Origin: Prauserella aidingensis
Lineage (GTDB): Bacteria; Actinomycetota; Actinomycetes; Mycobacteriales; Pseudonocardiaceae
Assembly: GCF_024171865.1 (NCBI RefSeq)
Contig: NZ_JAMTCN010000013.1
Location: 1 to 64,000, forward strand
Length of the DNA stretch: 64,000 bases
Direction: 5' to 3'
Positions 34,167 through 43,025 of this stretch are shown here, one piece after another. Within the stretch, counting starts at the first letter, position 1, and the number at the start of each line of letters is the position of its first letter. The position numbers and the translations under genes were made by a program. Below the pieces are notes generated by a model that worked only from the letters and a program-made list of their open reading frames with translations, was not told the DNA's origin and did no database searches.

Positions 34167-34368
34167 GCGGCGCCGGCCGGGGACGTCCCCGTCGCCGGTG
34201 TCCTCGCCGCGGTCCGGGGACCGACACGATTACGGTCATCGGCGGCAATATCGGGCGCAGCGGCGAAACCGTGTGGGTATCAATCGCTCCGGCAAGAAGT
34301 ATTGGCGTCGACCGTGTGCCGTCCATCACCGTTGCGGGTGGCGCTTCTCCCAACGACGGGACGAATGG

Positions 34369-35499
34369 ATGCACACTCGACGTCACACGCCGGTCGCGCT
34401 CGTGGCCGCCGCCCTGCTCGTCCTCTCCGGCTGCGGAGGGGGTGAGGACCCGGCCCGCAGCGACACCCCGCTCGACGTGGTGGCCCTGTCCACCTACGGC
34501 ACGGGCACCGCGACGTTCGCCGACGTCGCGGCCGTCGCCGACGCCGTCACCGCGGAGGACGGGACGCGCTTCCGGATCATCACCTCCGGCACGGCGATCG
34601 GCCGGATGCTGCCGCTCAAGGACGGTCAGACCCAGTTCGCGCGCGTCGGCGACGAATACATCTTCGGCTTCCGCGCCGAGCACGAGTTCGCCGACGAGGA
34701 CTGGGGCCCGCAGCGGACTCGCGTCGTCTGGGGACCGACCGCACCGCACAGCTGGATGGCCCGTGACGGGTCCGGTATCGAGGAGGCGGCCGATCTCGCG
34801 GGCGCACGGGTCCCGCGGATCACGGCCAACCCCTCGGTCAACCAGAAGACGGAGGCGATGCTCGCCACGGCCGGTCTGACCTGGGACGACGTCCGCCCTG
34901 TCGACATCGGCTACGGCGAGCAGCCCGACGCGCTCAAGGCGGGCAAGCTCGACGTGCTGTTCCAGCAGGTGTACGGCTCGTCGCTGGCCGAGCTGGAGTC
35001 GACGACCCCGGTGCACTGGCTGGACTTCGACGCCGACGACCCGCGTACGCAGCGGGCCGTCGAGGAGAACGTGCCCTCGGTGGAGCTGCGCCCGTTCAGC
35101 GGCGCGCCCGGCCAAAAGGAGGGCGAGTCGAACACCGCGTTCTGGTACGCGGTGCCGATCATCACCTACGCCGACACCTCCGACGTCGTCGCGTCCCAAC
35201 TCGCACGATCCATCGTGGATAGTTACGACACCTACCGGGACGCGACGTCGACCACGGACCTGTGGTCGACCGACCACGCGATGATCGAGCCGGTCGAGGT
35301 GCCGTTCCACCCCGGACTGATCGACGTCCTCGAGGAGGAGGGCGTGTGGACCGCGAAGGCGCAGCGACGGCAGGAGGAGTTGCTGGCACAGGAGAAGCGG
35401 CTCCACCGCGGTTGGCAGCAGGTGAAGGGGTCGGAGAACCTCGCGCGGGACTGGGCCGCCTGGAAGAAGCAGCACCTCGAGGAGGCCGGCGATGCGTGA
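34369..35499 (+). CDS. TAXI-family TRAP transporter solute-binding lipoprotein
   Basis: A 376-residue lipoprotein. The signal peptide (RRHTPVALVAAALLVLSGCGG) has a lipobox LSGC with the lipidated Cys near residue 22. The mature part has ITSGTAIGRMLPLKDGQTQFARVGDEY, DLAGARVPRITANPSVNQKTEAMLATAGLTWDDV and GYGEQPDALKAGKLDVLFQQVYGSS, the standard TAXI (PF16868) binding-protein pattern. It should capture a carboxylate outside the cell for the fused permease whose ATG overlaps its last eight bases. The RBS is weak. Confidence 0.9.
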   Translation: MHTRRHTPVALVAAALLVLSGCGGGEDPARSDTPLDVVALSTYGTGTATFADVAAVADAVTAEDGTRFRIITSGTAIGRMLPLKDGQTQFARVGDEYIFGFRAEHEFADEDWGPQRTRVVWGPTAPHSWMARDGSGIEEAADLAGARVPRITANPSVNQKTEAMLATAGLTWDDVRPVDIGYGEQPDALKAGKLDVLFQQVYGSSLAELESTTPVHWLDFDADDPRTQRAVEENVPSVELRPFSGAPGQKEGESNTAFWYAVPIITYADTSDVVASQLARSIVDSYDTYRDATSTTDLWSTDHAMIEPVEVPFHPGLIDVLEEEGVWTAKAQRRQEELLAQEKRLHRGWQQVKGSENLARDWAAWKKQHLEEAGDA

Positions 35500-37540
35500 C
35501 GCGACCGACGACGACCCGCCGCAGGCCGACGACGTGCCGGGTCCTGCCCGGCTCACCGGAGCGGAGTGGTTCTGGGCGGCGGTCGCCGTGACGTTGACGG
35601 TCGGCGGGGTCCTGGTGGTGCTGAACCAGATCTTCTTCTGGAACCCGGGCGGGTTCACCCTGCTGCTGAACGCGTTCCTGTACGTGGTGTTGGCGTGCTT
35701 CCTGTCGCAGGTCTTCGTCCTGGTCGGAGCACGGAGGTCCGACCGGCGTTCCCGGTTCGCCGTGCCCTGGTACGACGCGGTGCTGGCCGCGGTGTGCGTC
35801 ACGGTCAACCTGTACTTCGCAGTGCATGCCGAGCAGATCTCGCTGGAGGGCTGGGACTACGCGGCCCCGCCGCTCGCGGTCGCCGGATCGTTCGTGCTGT
35901 GGCTGTTGGTGCTCGAGGCACTGCGGCGGACGGCAGGGCTCGCCGTCACGGTCATCGCGGGGGCGTTCTCGCTGTACCCGCTGATCGCCGAGCGCATGCC
36001 CATCGGGTTCCTACAAGGTGTGCCGTTCCCGATCGAGCGTGCGGCGACGGTCCACGCGCTCGGGCCGGACTCGATCCTCGGGCTGCCGCTGCAGACGGCG
36101 GGAGCGATCCTGATCGGATTCCTGGTGTTCGGTGTCGTGCTGCAGCGCACGGGTGGCGCCGAGTTCTTCATCGACCTCGCGCGCAGCGTGTTCGGCCACG
36201 CCCGCGGCGGTTCGGCCAAGGTCGCGGTGACCAGTTCGGCGTCGATGGGCATGATGAGCGGGTCGGCGGTGTCCAATGTGCTCACCACCGGGCCGATGAC
36301 GATCCCGGCGATGAGACGGGCCGGATATCCCGGCAGGTACGCGGCGGGCATCGAGGCCACCGCAGCCACGGGCGGGTCGGTCACCCCGCCGATCATGGGT
36401 ACGGCCGCGTTCCTGATGGTGTCGTTCCTCGGCATTCCGTACTCGGAGGTGGCGTTGGCGGCGGCGGCCCCTGCGCTGCTGTACTACGTGGGGGTGTTCA
36501 CGCAGGTGGACGCGTACGCCGCGCGCACAGGGCTGCGTGGTGAACCGCGGTCGGTGCTGCCGAAGGCACTGGCGACGCTGCGTACGGGCTGGCCGTACCT
36601 GTTCGCGCTCGGTGCGCTGATCTTCCTGTTGGTGTGGCGTAACGACGAGGCGCAGGCACCGTTCATCGCCGCCGCCGCACTGCTGATCATCGGTGTGGTG
36701 CGGCCGCGCAACCGGCTCGGTGTTCGCGGGTTGTTCGCCGTGGTGGTGGACGCGGGACGGTCGATCGCGGAGATCGTCGGCATCATCGCCGGCGTCGGGT
36801 TGATCGTCGGTGCGCTGTCGATGTCGGGTGCGTCGCTGTCGCTGGCCCGCGAACTCGTCGCGGCCGTCGGCGACAACGTGTTGCTGATCCTCGTCGCCGG
36901 CGCGATCACCTGTTTCGTGCTGGGCATGGGGATGACGGTGTCCGCGGTGTACGTCTTCCTCGCGATCGTGATGGCCCCCGCGCTCGTCGAACTCGGCGTG
37001 AACCCGGTGGCGGCGCACCTGTTCGTCATCTACTGGGCGGCGGCCTCCTACATCACGCCACCGGTGGCGCTGGCCGCGTTCGCGGCGGCGGGGATTGCCC
37101 GTACGTCACCGATGGCGACGGCGGTCACGGCGATGCGACTGGGCGCGGCGAAGTACATCGTGCCGTTCTGTTTCGCGCTCAACCCGGCGCTCGTCGCGCA
37201 GGGCGACGTCGGTTCGGTGCTGCAGGCCGTCGGACTGGCGATCGTCGGCGTGTTCGCGATGGGGGCGGCGTTCGAGGGATACGCGCCGCTGGTCGAGGTA
37301 CGGATGCCGGGGTGGACGCGGCTCGTGGCGCTGGCCGCGGGTGTGGCGTTGCTGCTCCCGGAGACCGTGTCGTCGTTGACGGGCCTGCTGGTGGTGGTCG
37401 CGCTGTTCGGCGGGATCCGGATGGTCCGGGGACGCGAGCCCCGTGTCGGCGACGGGGTGCCGGCCGAGCAGACGGTGCACGAGCCGGACGGCTCCGCACC
37501 CGGCCCCCGGCGGGACGGCGATCCGGAGGTTCACGCGTGA
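35492..37540 (+). CDS. TRAP transporter permease, fused DctQM type
   Basis: A 682-residue permease with the small four-helix unit fused to the large 12-helix unit. TSSASMGMMSGSAVSNVLTTGPMTIPAMRRAGY and GIEATAATGGSVTPPIMGTAAFLMVSFLGI are the two hallmark stretches of TAXI-TRAP 4TM/12TM permeases, and a second copy (YWAAASYITPPVALAAFAAAGIA) follows in the second repeat. It works as a sodium- or proton-driven importer with the upstream lipoprotein. The last codon overlaps the GTG of the CoA-transferase A gene, so transport and activation are translated together. Confidence 0.95.
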   Translation: MRDATDDDPPQADDVPGPARLTGAEWFWAAVAVTLTVGGVLVVLNQIFFWNPGGFTLLLNAFLYVVLACFLSQVFVLVGARRSDRRSRFAVPWYDAVLAAVCVTVNLYFAVHAEQISLEGWDYAAPPLAVAGSFVLWLLVLEALRRTAGLAVTVIAGAFSLYPLIAERMPIGFLQGVPFPIERAATVHALGPDSILGLPLQTAGAILIGFLVFGVVLQRTGGAEFFIDLARSVFGHARGGSAKVAVTSSASMGMMSGSAVSNVLTTGPMTIPAMRRAGYPGRYAAGIEATAATGGSVTPPIMGTAAFLMVSFLGIPYSEVALAAAAPALLYYVGVFTQVDAYAARTGLRGEPRSVLPKALATLRTGWPYLFALGALIFLLVWRNDEAQAPFIAAAALLIIGVVRPRNRLGVRGLFAVVVDAGRSIAEIVGIIAGVGLIVGALSMSGASLSLARELVAAVGDNVLLILVAGAITCFVLGMGMTVSAVYVFLAIVMAPALVELGVNPVAAHLFVIYWAAASYITPPVALAAFAAAGIARTSPMATAVTAMRLGAAKYIVPFCFALNPALVAQGDVGSVLQAVGLAIVGVFAMGAAFEGYAPLVEVRMPGWTRLVALAAGVALLLPETVSSLTGLLVVVALFGGIRMVRGREPRVGDGVPAEQTVHEPDGSAPGPRRDGDPEVHA

Positions 37541-38460
37541 GCGGGTCGAAGGTGACGACGCTGCGCGAGGCCGTCACCGAGCACGTGCGGGACGGCATGA
37601 CCGTGGCGCTGGAAGGCTTCGGACACCTCATTCCGTTCGCCGCCGGACACGAGATCATCCGGCAGCGCAGGCGCGACCTGACGGTGTGCCGCATGACCCC
37701 GGACATCCTCACCGACCAGCTCCTCGTCGCGGGGTGCGTGAGCAGGCTCGTGGCGTCGTTCTTCGCCAGCGGTTCGGCCGGGTCGCTGTACGAGATCCGG
37801 CGCCGGGTCGAACATCACGATCCGGCGCCGCTGGAGACCGAGGAGTACTCGCACTACGGCATGTACTGCCGGTACGAGGCCGGTGCGAAACGGTTGCCGT
37901 TCCAGCCGTTGCTGTCGTACGTCGGCAGCGACCTGCCGGAGCTGAACCCGCGGATCCGCGCCGTCGAGAGTCCCTACGGCGAGGGCAAGGTGTACGTCGT
38001 GCCGCCTCTCAATCCGGACGTGACGGTCGTGCACGCCCAGCGCGCCGACGCGAGCGGAAACACGCAGCTGTGGGGCATCACCGGTGCGCAGGCGCCTGCC
38101 GCCTACGCCGCGTCGGCCGTGATCGTGACCGTCGAGGAGGTCGTCGCTCCCGAGGTCGTGCGCGCCGATCCGAACCGCACGCTGATCCCGGCGCACGCGG
38201 TCGACGCGGTCGTCGAGGTGCCCGGCGGGGCTCACCCGTCGTACGCGCAGGGCTGCTACGACCGCGACAGCGCCTTCTACCGGGAGTGGACGCCGATCAG
38301 CAGGGACAGGGAGGCCGCGCTCGCCTGGATCGACGAGTGGATCCACGGCACCGCCGACCACGCCGCGTATCTCGCCGAGCTCGGACAGGCGCGCTGGGAG
38401 GGACTCCGGGTCGCACCGGCGCCGTCCGGTTCGGTCTCCTACGGACGGAGGAAGGAATGA
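37537..38460 (+). CDS. CoA-transferase family I, subunit A
   Basis: A 307-residue alpha subunit (GctA/IpdA-like). Visible are TVALEGFGHLIPFAAGHEIIRQ, a GSAGSLYEIRRRVE segment and VYVVPPLNPDVTVVHAQRADASGNTQLWG, the typical D-x3-G-N-x-Q region. GTG start (GGAGG eight bases upstream) overlaps the permease stop; its own stop overlaps the subunit B ATG. The role is likely CoA transfer to the imported acid. IpdA-type ring-cleavage hydrolases share this fold, so a hydrolytic activity is an alternative. Confidence 0.9.
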   Translation: MSGSKVTTLREAVTEHVRDGMTVALEGFGHLIPFAAGHEIIRQRRRDLTVCRMTPDILTDQLLVAGCVSRLVASFFASGSAGSLYEIRRRVEHHDPAPLETEEYSHYGMYCRYEAGAKRLPFQPLLSYVGSDLPELNPRIRAVESPYGEGKVYVVPPLNPDVTVVHAQRADASGNTQLWGITGAQAPAAYAASAVIVTVEEVVAPEVVRADPNRTLIPAHAVDAVVEVPGGAHPSYAQGCYDRDSAFYREWTPISRDREAALAWIDEWIHGTADHAAYLAELGQARWEGLRVAPAPSGSVSYGRRKE

Positions 38461-39347
38461 CGGCCGACTCGCCCTCACCGGACGGTGCGGCGTCCACGGC
38501 AGAGCCGTCCACTGCCGAGCCGTCCACAGGGGACGCGACCGCCACGGACGGGGCCACGGACCGGGCCGCGCCGCTGTCCGACGTTCCGCCGCACAGCGCG
38601 GAGTTCCTCGCCACCGTGGCCGCCCGCGAGCTGGCCGGGCGGAGGCGGGTCTTCGCCGGGGTGGGACTGCCGACGCTGGCCGTGGACCTGGCCAGGCGCA
38701 CCGTCGACCCGGGTGTGGAGCTGGTCTACGAGTCCGGTGTCGTGGGCGCGCATCCGGAGGCGATGGCCGAGGGGATCGCCGACTCGGTGCTCGTCTCGGG
38801 CGCCGAGGCGATGCTGAGCATGGACGCACTCTTCGGCTACGTGCTGCAGGGTGGGCACGTCGACGTGGGATTCCTCGGCGCCGCCCAGGTGGACCGGATC
38901 GGCAACATCAACACGTCCGTGATCGGTGACTGGCAGCGCCCGGAGGTGCGACTGCCCGGATCGGGCGGGGCGAGCGACATCATCGCCTCCGCCCGCGAGA
39001 TCGTGGTCGTGCTGCGCCGCCACGACCCGCACGCGCTGCCCGCGGAGGTCGACTTCTGCACCTCGCCGAGCCCCGCCCGCGCGCGCAGGCGGGAGGGGTT
39101 CCACCAGCCTGCGGGCGCCGGTGTCACCACGGTCATCACCCCGCTCGGCATCCTGCGCAGACCGGATCGCTACGGCGAACTGGAGCTGGCGGCGGTCCAC
39201 CCCGGCGTCACCGTGGCCGAGGCGACCGGCGACGTGGGCTGGGACCTGCGGGTGCGGGCCGACGTGGCCGAGACGCCGCGTCCCCGTGCCGAGGACGTCC
39301 GGCTGCTGCGGGAGGAGATCGACACGGTGCGGCTGTACCTGCGGTGA
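38457..39347 (+). CDS. CoA-transferase family I, subunit B
   Basis: A 296-residue beta subunit. About 45 N-terminal residues are low-complexity (STAEPSTAEPSTG repeats). The catalytic core has RRVFAGVGLPTLAVDLA, LVYESGVVGAHPEAM (the E-S-G resembles the ENG/ESG catalytic Glu motif), DVGFLGAAQVDRIGNINTSVIG and LPGSGGASDIIASA. The C-terminal ITPLGILRRPDRYGELELAAVHPGV is standard. It pairs with subunit A; ATGA overlap. It is the last gene before the convergent LysR regulator. Confidence 0.92.
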   Translation: MTADSPSPDGAASTAEPSTAEPSTGDATATDGATDRAAPLSDVPPHSAEFLATVAARELAGRRRVFAGVGLPTLAVDLARRTVDPGVELVYESGVVGAHPEAMAEGIADSVLVSGAEAMLSMDALFGYVLQGGHVDVGFLGAAQVDRIGNINTSVIGDWQRPEVRLPGSGGASDIIASAREIVVVLRRHDPHALPAEVDFCTSPSPARARRREGFHQPAGAGVTTVITPLGILRRPDRYGELELAAVHPGVTVAEATGDVGWDLRVRADVAETPRPRAEDVRLLREEIDTVRLYLR

Positions 39348-39358
39348 CGGCGGGTGTG

Positions 39359-40267
39359 TCACAGTCCGGCATAGCCCTCGGGAGTGGGAAGGGCGATCTC
39401 GGACAGTTCGAGGACACGGTCGACGGCCGGCGTGGTCTCGGTGCGCCAGATCAGCCGGGCCAGCGCCTCCTCCCTGCCGCCTTCGAGCGGGATGACCGAC
39501 AGGCCTGTGGTGATCACGTTGCGGAACGCGGTGTCCACGGTGAGCGTGAGCCCCACTCCGGCGGCGACGAGTGCCATGAGCGTCCAGGTGTCGGGACCCT
39601 GCTGGACGATCCGCGGGGTGAACCCGGCCTGCTCGGCCTTGCGCATCGCCGTGTCACGCAGCGACGACCCGGTCGCGGCCTCGAGGAACACCCACGACTC
39701 GTCGACGAGCTCCTCCATGCCGACCGATTCCCGTCCGGCGAGCGGGTGCGATTCGGGCACGACGATGACGAAGTGGTCGACGCGGACGACGCGGGAGCAC
39801 ATGCCGGGCGGCGTGGCGTCCCATCGCACGATCGCCATGTCGAGCGTGCCGTCGGCGAGCTGGCCGATGGCCTCGGAACCGTAGGTGGTGCTGCTGAGCG
39901 CCAGCTCGATACCCGGCTGGTCTTGCCGGACGCGCTGGGCGAGCGCACTGATCAGCGGGTGCGACGACGGGCCTGCGAAGCCGATCGAAACGGTGCCGAC
40001 CGCCCCTTCGCCCGCGTACGCGACCGCGCGTTCGGCCGCGTCGAAGGCGCGGACGATGTCGTAGGCGGCGGGTACGAGCGCCTCGCCCTGCGGGGTCAGG
40101 CTGACGCGCCGCGTGGTGCGGTCGAACAGCGGCGCGCCGAGGTGGCGTTCGAGTTGCTGGACGGTGCGGCTCAGCGGTGGCTGGGCGATGTGCAGTCGTG
40201 CGGCGGCCCTGCCGAAGTGCAGTTCCTCGGCGACGGCGAGGAACGCCGTGACGTGGTGGAGGTCCAT
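39359..40267 (-). CDS. LysR family transcriptional regulator
   Basis: A 302-residue LTTR. The N-terminal winged HTH (MDLHHVTAFLAVAEELHFGRAAARLHIAQPPLSRTVQQLERHLGAPLFDRT in parts) is classic; the effector domain includes VSIGFAGPSSHPLISALAQRVRQ and ends near the C-terminus. It is divergent from the CaiB-type CoA-transferase and convergent with the TRAP-CoA-transferase operon. The intervening inverted repeat makes it the likely regulator of the whole catabolic island, with the imported acid or its CoA ester as inducer. Confidence 0.95.
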   Translation of the reverse strand: MDLHHVTAFLAVAEELHFGRAAARLHIAQPPLSRTVQQLERHLGAPLFDRTTRRVSLTPQGEALVPAAYDIVRAFDAAERAVAYAGEGAVGTVSIGFAGPSSHPLISALAQRVRQDQPGIELALSSTTYGSEAIGQLADGTLDMAIVRWDATPPGMCSRVVRVDHFVIVVPESHPLAGRESVGMEELVDESWVFLEAATGSSLRDTAMRKAEQAGFTPRIVQQGPDTWTLMALVAAGVGLTLTVDTAFRNVITTGLSVIPLEGGREEALARLIWRTETTPAVDRVLELSEIALPTPEGYAGL

Positions 40268-40374
40268 CCGGCGGCTCCTGGCTCCGGCCCTGCCGGGTCG
40301 CGGCAGGCCCTCGGTCGTACCGGCGCACGGTCGTGCGCGGGCACCGACCCTGTGCCGATTGATACGTGCACACG

Positions 40375-40413
40375 ATCGATACCATACCGATTGCGCCATT
40401 GTCGGGTATCGAT
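40375..40413. promoter_or_regulatory. LysR-type operator between the divergent genes
   Basis: Perfect 9-bp arms ATCGATACC (40375-40383) and GGTATCGAT (40405-40413), 21 bases apart, ending 21 bases before the ATG of the CoA-transferase. A further GATAC half-site precedes it near 40361. Confidence 0.6.
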
Positions 40414-40434
40414 TGCGTTGGCAGGATCGGGGAC

Positions 40435-41643
40435 ATGGTCGACACCGCCGCCGACGTCCCCCGAGCCCTGCCGCTCGAGGGAGTCCGCGTGGTCGCACTG
40501 GAACAGGCGGTGGCGGCGCCGCTGGCCACGCGCCACCTGGCCGACCTGGGCGCCGAGGTGATCAAGATCGAGCGCGTCGGCGAGGGCGATTTCGCGAGGG
40601 CCTACGACGACACGGTGAACGGGATCGCCTCGCACTTCGTGTGGCTCGGCCGCGGGAAGAAATCGGTGGCACTCGACGTCAAATCGCCCCGCGGCGGGCG
40701 GCTGCTCACCGGCCTTCTCGGCACCGCGGACGTGTTCGTGCAGAACCTGGCACCCGGCGCCGCCGCCCGGCTCGGCCTCGACGCCGACACGCTGCGGAGT
40801 CGCGATCCGCGGCTGGTGACCGTGGATCTCAGCGGGTACGGCGACCGTGGCCGGTACGCCGATCGCAAGGCCTACGACATGCTGGTGCAGGCCGAGAGCG
40901 GGCTCGTGTCGATCACCGGCACGCCCGAGCAGGCCACCAAGACCGGCATCCCCACCTCCGACATCGCGGCGGGCATGTACGTCCTCACGGCCGTGCTCAG
41001 TGCGCTGCTGCGGCGGGAACGCACGGGCGTGGGTGCGAGCCTGGACGTGTCGATGTTCGACGCCACGGCCGAATGGCTCGGCCACCCCATGTACGTCGCG
41101 ATGTACGCGGGCAGGCAGTTGCCCCGGCTCGGGCTCAGCCACGCGGCGATCGCGCCGTACGACGCTTATCCGACGAGCGACGGCCGGGTGCTGATCGGCG
41201 TGCAGAACGACCGCGGGTGGCAGGCGCTGTGCCGCGAGGTCTTCGCCGACGACGCGCTCGCGGCCGACTCCCGGTTCGTGACGAACGTGCTGCGGGTCGA
41301 CCATCGCGGTGCGTGCGACGCGGAGGTCGGCGTGCGCACCGCACGGTTCGACACCGCCACCCTGGAGGCGCGGCTCGCCGACGTCGGCGTGGCGGCGGCG
41401 CAGGTCAACGACATGGCCGGACTCGTCGACCATCCACAACTGTCCGAACGCGACCGCTGGCGGGAGGTCCGCACCGAGAACGGCCCCGTGCGGGCGCTGC
41501 TGCCGCCGATGACGTTTCGCGACGTCGACCTCGTCATGGGCGACGTGCCCGCGCTCGGCGAGCACACCGACGAGACGCTCACCGCCCTCGGTGTGCAGGC
41601 CGGGGAGCTCGACGACCTGCGCGCCGACGGCGTGATCCAGTGA
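40435..41643 (+). CDS. Family III CoA-transferase (CaiB/BaiF)
   Basis: A 402-residue family III CoA-transferase. LPLEGVRVVALEQAVAAPLATRHLADLGAEVIKIERVGEGDFAR is the N-terminal signature, and DRKAYDMLVQAESGLVSITGTP contains the catalytic Asp (Y-D-x3-Q-A-x-S-G). Later come DVSMFDATAEWLGH and GVQNDRGWQALC. These enzymes move CoA between acids, often dicarboxylates or aromatics. It lies directly downstream of the LysR operator and 20 bases ahead of an acyl-CoA dehydrogenase. It is a second CoA-transferase of a different family in one locus. Confidence 0.93.
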   Translation: MVDTAADVPRALPLEGVRVVALEQAVAAPLATRHLADLGAEVIKIERVGEGDFARAYDDTVNGIASHFVWLGRGKKSVALDVKSPRGGRLLTGLLGTADVFVQNLAPGAAARLGLDADTLRSRDPRLVTVDLSGYGDRGRYADRKAYDMLVQAESGLVSITGTPEQATKTGIPTSDIAAGMYVLTAVLSALLRRERTGVGASLDVSMFDATAEWLGHPMYVAMYAGRQLPRLGLSHAAIAPYDAYPTSDGRVLIGVQNDRGWQALCREVFADDALAADSRFVTNVLRVDHRGACDAEVGVRTARFDTATLEARLADVGVAAAQVNDMAGLVDHPQLSERDRWREVRTENGPVRALLPPMTFRDVDLVMGDVPALGEHTDETLTALGVQAGELDDLRADGVIQ

Positions 41644-41663
41644 CCGACAGGGAGGCCACCGCC

Positions 41664-42866
41664 ATGACCACCACGCCCGACCCGGTGTCGACACCCGGAC
41701 CGCAGCAGGTCGACGACGAGGACTTCGCCGCGATCCTCGCCGCCACGCGGGACTTCGTGCGCAGCAGGGTGGTTCCGCGGGAGAACGAGATCGCCGAGGC
41801 CGACGCGATCCCGGACGACCTGCGGGCGCAGGTCGCCGACATGGGCCTGTTCGGCTACGCCATTCCGCAGGAATGGGGCGGTCTCGGGCTGAACCTGACG
41901 CAGGACGTCGAGCTGGCCATGGAACTGGGCTACACGTCGTTGGCACTGCGGTCGCTGTTCGGCACCAACAACGGCATCGCGGGCCAGGTGCTGGTCAACT
42001 ACGGCACCGACACGCAGAAGGCGGCATGGCTCGAACGGATCGCCTCGGGAGCCGTGGTCGCCTCGTTCGCGCTGACCGAACCGGGGGCCGGATCGAGCCC
42101 CGCGGGACTGCGCACGAAGGCCGTGGCCGACGGCGACGACTGGGTGATCACCGGCGGCAAGCGGTTCATCACGAACGCCCCGATCGCGGACCTGTTCGTC
42201 ACGTTCGCCCGCACGCGCGAGGCCGAGGGCAGGGATCCCGGCATCGCGGTGTTCCTGGTCCCCGCCGACGCACCCGGCGTCCAGGTGGGGCCGAAGGACC
42301 GCAAGATGGGGCAGGAGGGCGCCTGGACGGCCGACGTCACGTTCGACGGCGTGCGGGTCCCGGCCGACGCGCTCGTCGGCGGGTCCGAGGAGGTCGGCTA
42401 CAAGGCCGCGATGATGTCGCTGGCCCGCGGCCGCGTGCACATCGCCGCGCTCGCGGTCGGCGCCGCGCGGCGGGCGCTGGACGAGTCGGTGGCCTACGCG
42501 ACGGGAGCGACGCAGGCGGGCACGCCGATCGGCGAGTTCCAGTTGGTCCAGGCCATGCTGGCGGACATGCAGACGGGTGTGATGTCCGGTGAGGCCCTCG
42601 TACGCGACGCGGCGAGGAAATATCACACCGGAGAGGACCGGCGGATCGCCCCGTCGGTGGCGAAGCTGCACTGCACGGAGATGGTCGGCAGGGTCGCCGA
42701 CCTCGCCGTCCAGGTGCACGGCGGCACCGGGTACATGCGCGAGGTGCCGGTCGAACGGATCTACCGCGAGGTGCGGCTGCTGCGCCTCTACGAGGGCACG
42801 AGCGAGATCCAACGGCTGATCATCGGCGGTGGTCTGGTCAAGGCGGCGCAGCGCGGCGCACGCTGA
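41664..42866 (+). CDS. Acyl-CoA dehydrogenase
   Basis: A 400-residue FAD-dependent dehydrogenase. FALTEPGAGSSPAGLRTKAV and WVITGGKRFITNAPIADLFVTFA are the two family signatures. GRVHIAALAVGAARRALDE, VQVHGGTGYMREVPVERIYREVRLL and the catalytic-base segment LYEGTSEIQRLIIGG complete it. It would oxidise the CoA ester formed by the upstream transferase at the alpha-beta position. ATG 41664 follows GGAGG. The gene is closed by a strong terminator. Confidence 0.95.
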   Translation: MTTTPDPVSTPGPQQVDDEDFAAILAATRDFVRSRVVPRENEIAEADAIPDDLRAQVADMGLFGYAIPQEWGGLGLNLTQDVELAMELGYTSLALRSLFGTNNGIAGQVLVNYGTDTQKAAWLERIASGAVVASFALTEPGAGSSPAGLRTKAVADGDDWVITGGKRFITNAPIADLFVTFARTREAEGRDPGIAVFLVPADAPGVQVGPKDRKMGQEGAWTADVTFDGVRVPADALVGGSEEVGYKAAMMSLARGRVHIAALAVGAARRALDESVAYATGATQAGTPIGEFQLVQAMLADMQTGVMSGEALVRDAARKYHTGEDRRIAPSVAKLHCTEMVGRVADLAVQVHGGTGYMREVPVERIYREVRLLRLYEGTSEIQRLIIGGGLVKAAQRGAR

Positions 42867-42898
42867 CCGGGCCGTCCCCGCCCTCGGAAGGGCGACCC

Positions 42899-42940
42899 GC
42901 ACCGGGGTGCCGGTCGGTCGTGACCGGCACCCCGGTGCGG
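42899..42940. terminator. Strong terminator after the acyl-CoA dehydrogenase
   Basis: Perfect 18-bp arms starting CGCACCGGGGTGCCGGTC and its complement, with a 6-base loop. It can serve both convergent transcripts. Confidence 0.85.
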
Positions 42941-42956
42941 CGCCGCGCTCGTCGTG

Positions 42957-43025
42957 TCAGGGTCGCCAGGCCGGGTCGCGGCCGAGGAAGGCCATCAGCC
43001 TGTCCTGGGCGGGCGCGGTCGTCAT
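42957..43025 (-). CDS. 22-residue ORF coupled to the AHSA1 gene
   Basis: ATG overlaps the AHSA1 stop (ATGA) and encodes MTTAPAQDRLMAFLGRDPAW before stopping at 42957. The MTTAP-AQDRL opening looks like the beginning of a longer protein, so this may be a truncated third gene of the ArsR-AHSA1 operon. It could also be chance. Confidence 0.3.
   Translation of the reverse strand: MTTAPAQDRLMAFLGRDPAWRP

Noticed and set aside
32998..35808. A 936-codon open frame on the minus strand
   Set aside because: It is antisense to the Gfo/Idh and TAXI genes. Composition is that of a high-GC shadow frame, with no recognisable domain, while the plus-strand genes show clear motifs.
37537..39347. Assignment of the family I CoA-transferase as IpdAB of steroid degradation
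   Set aside because: The fold and motif are compatible, but neighbouring steroid genes and KstR-type operators are missing and the genes are tied to a TRAP transporter.
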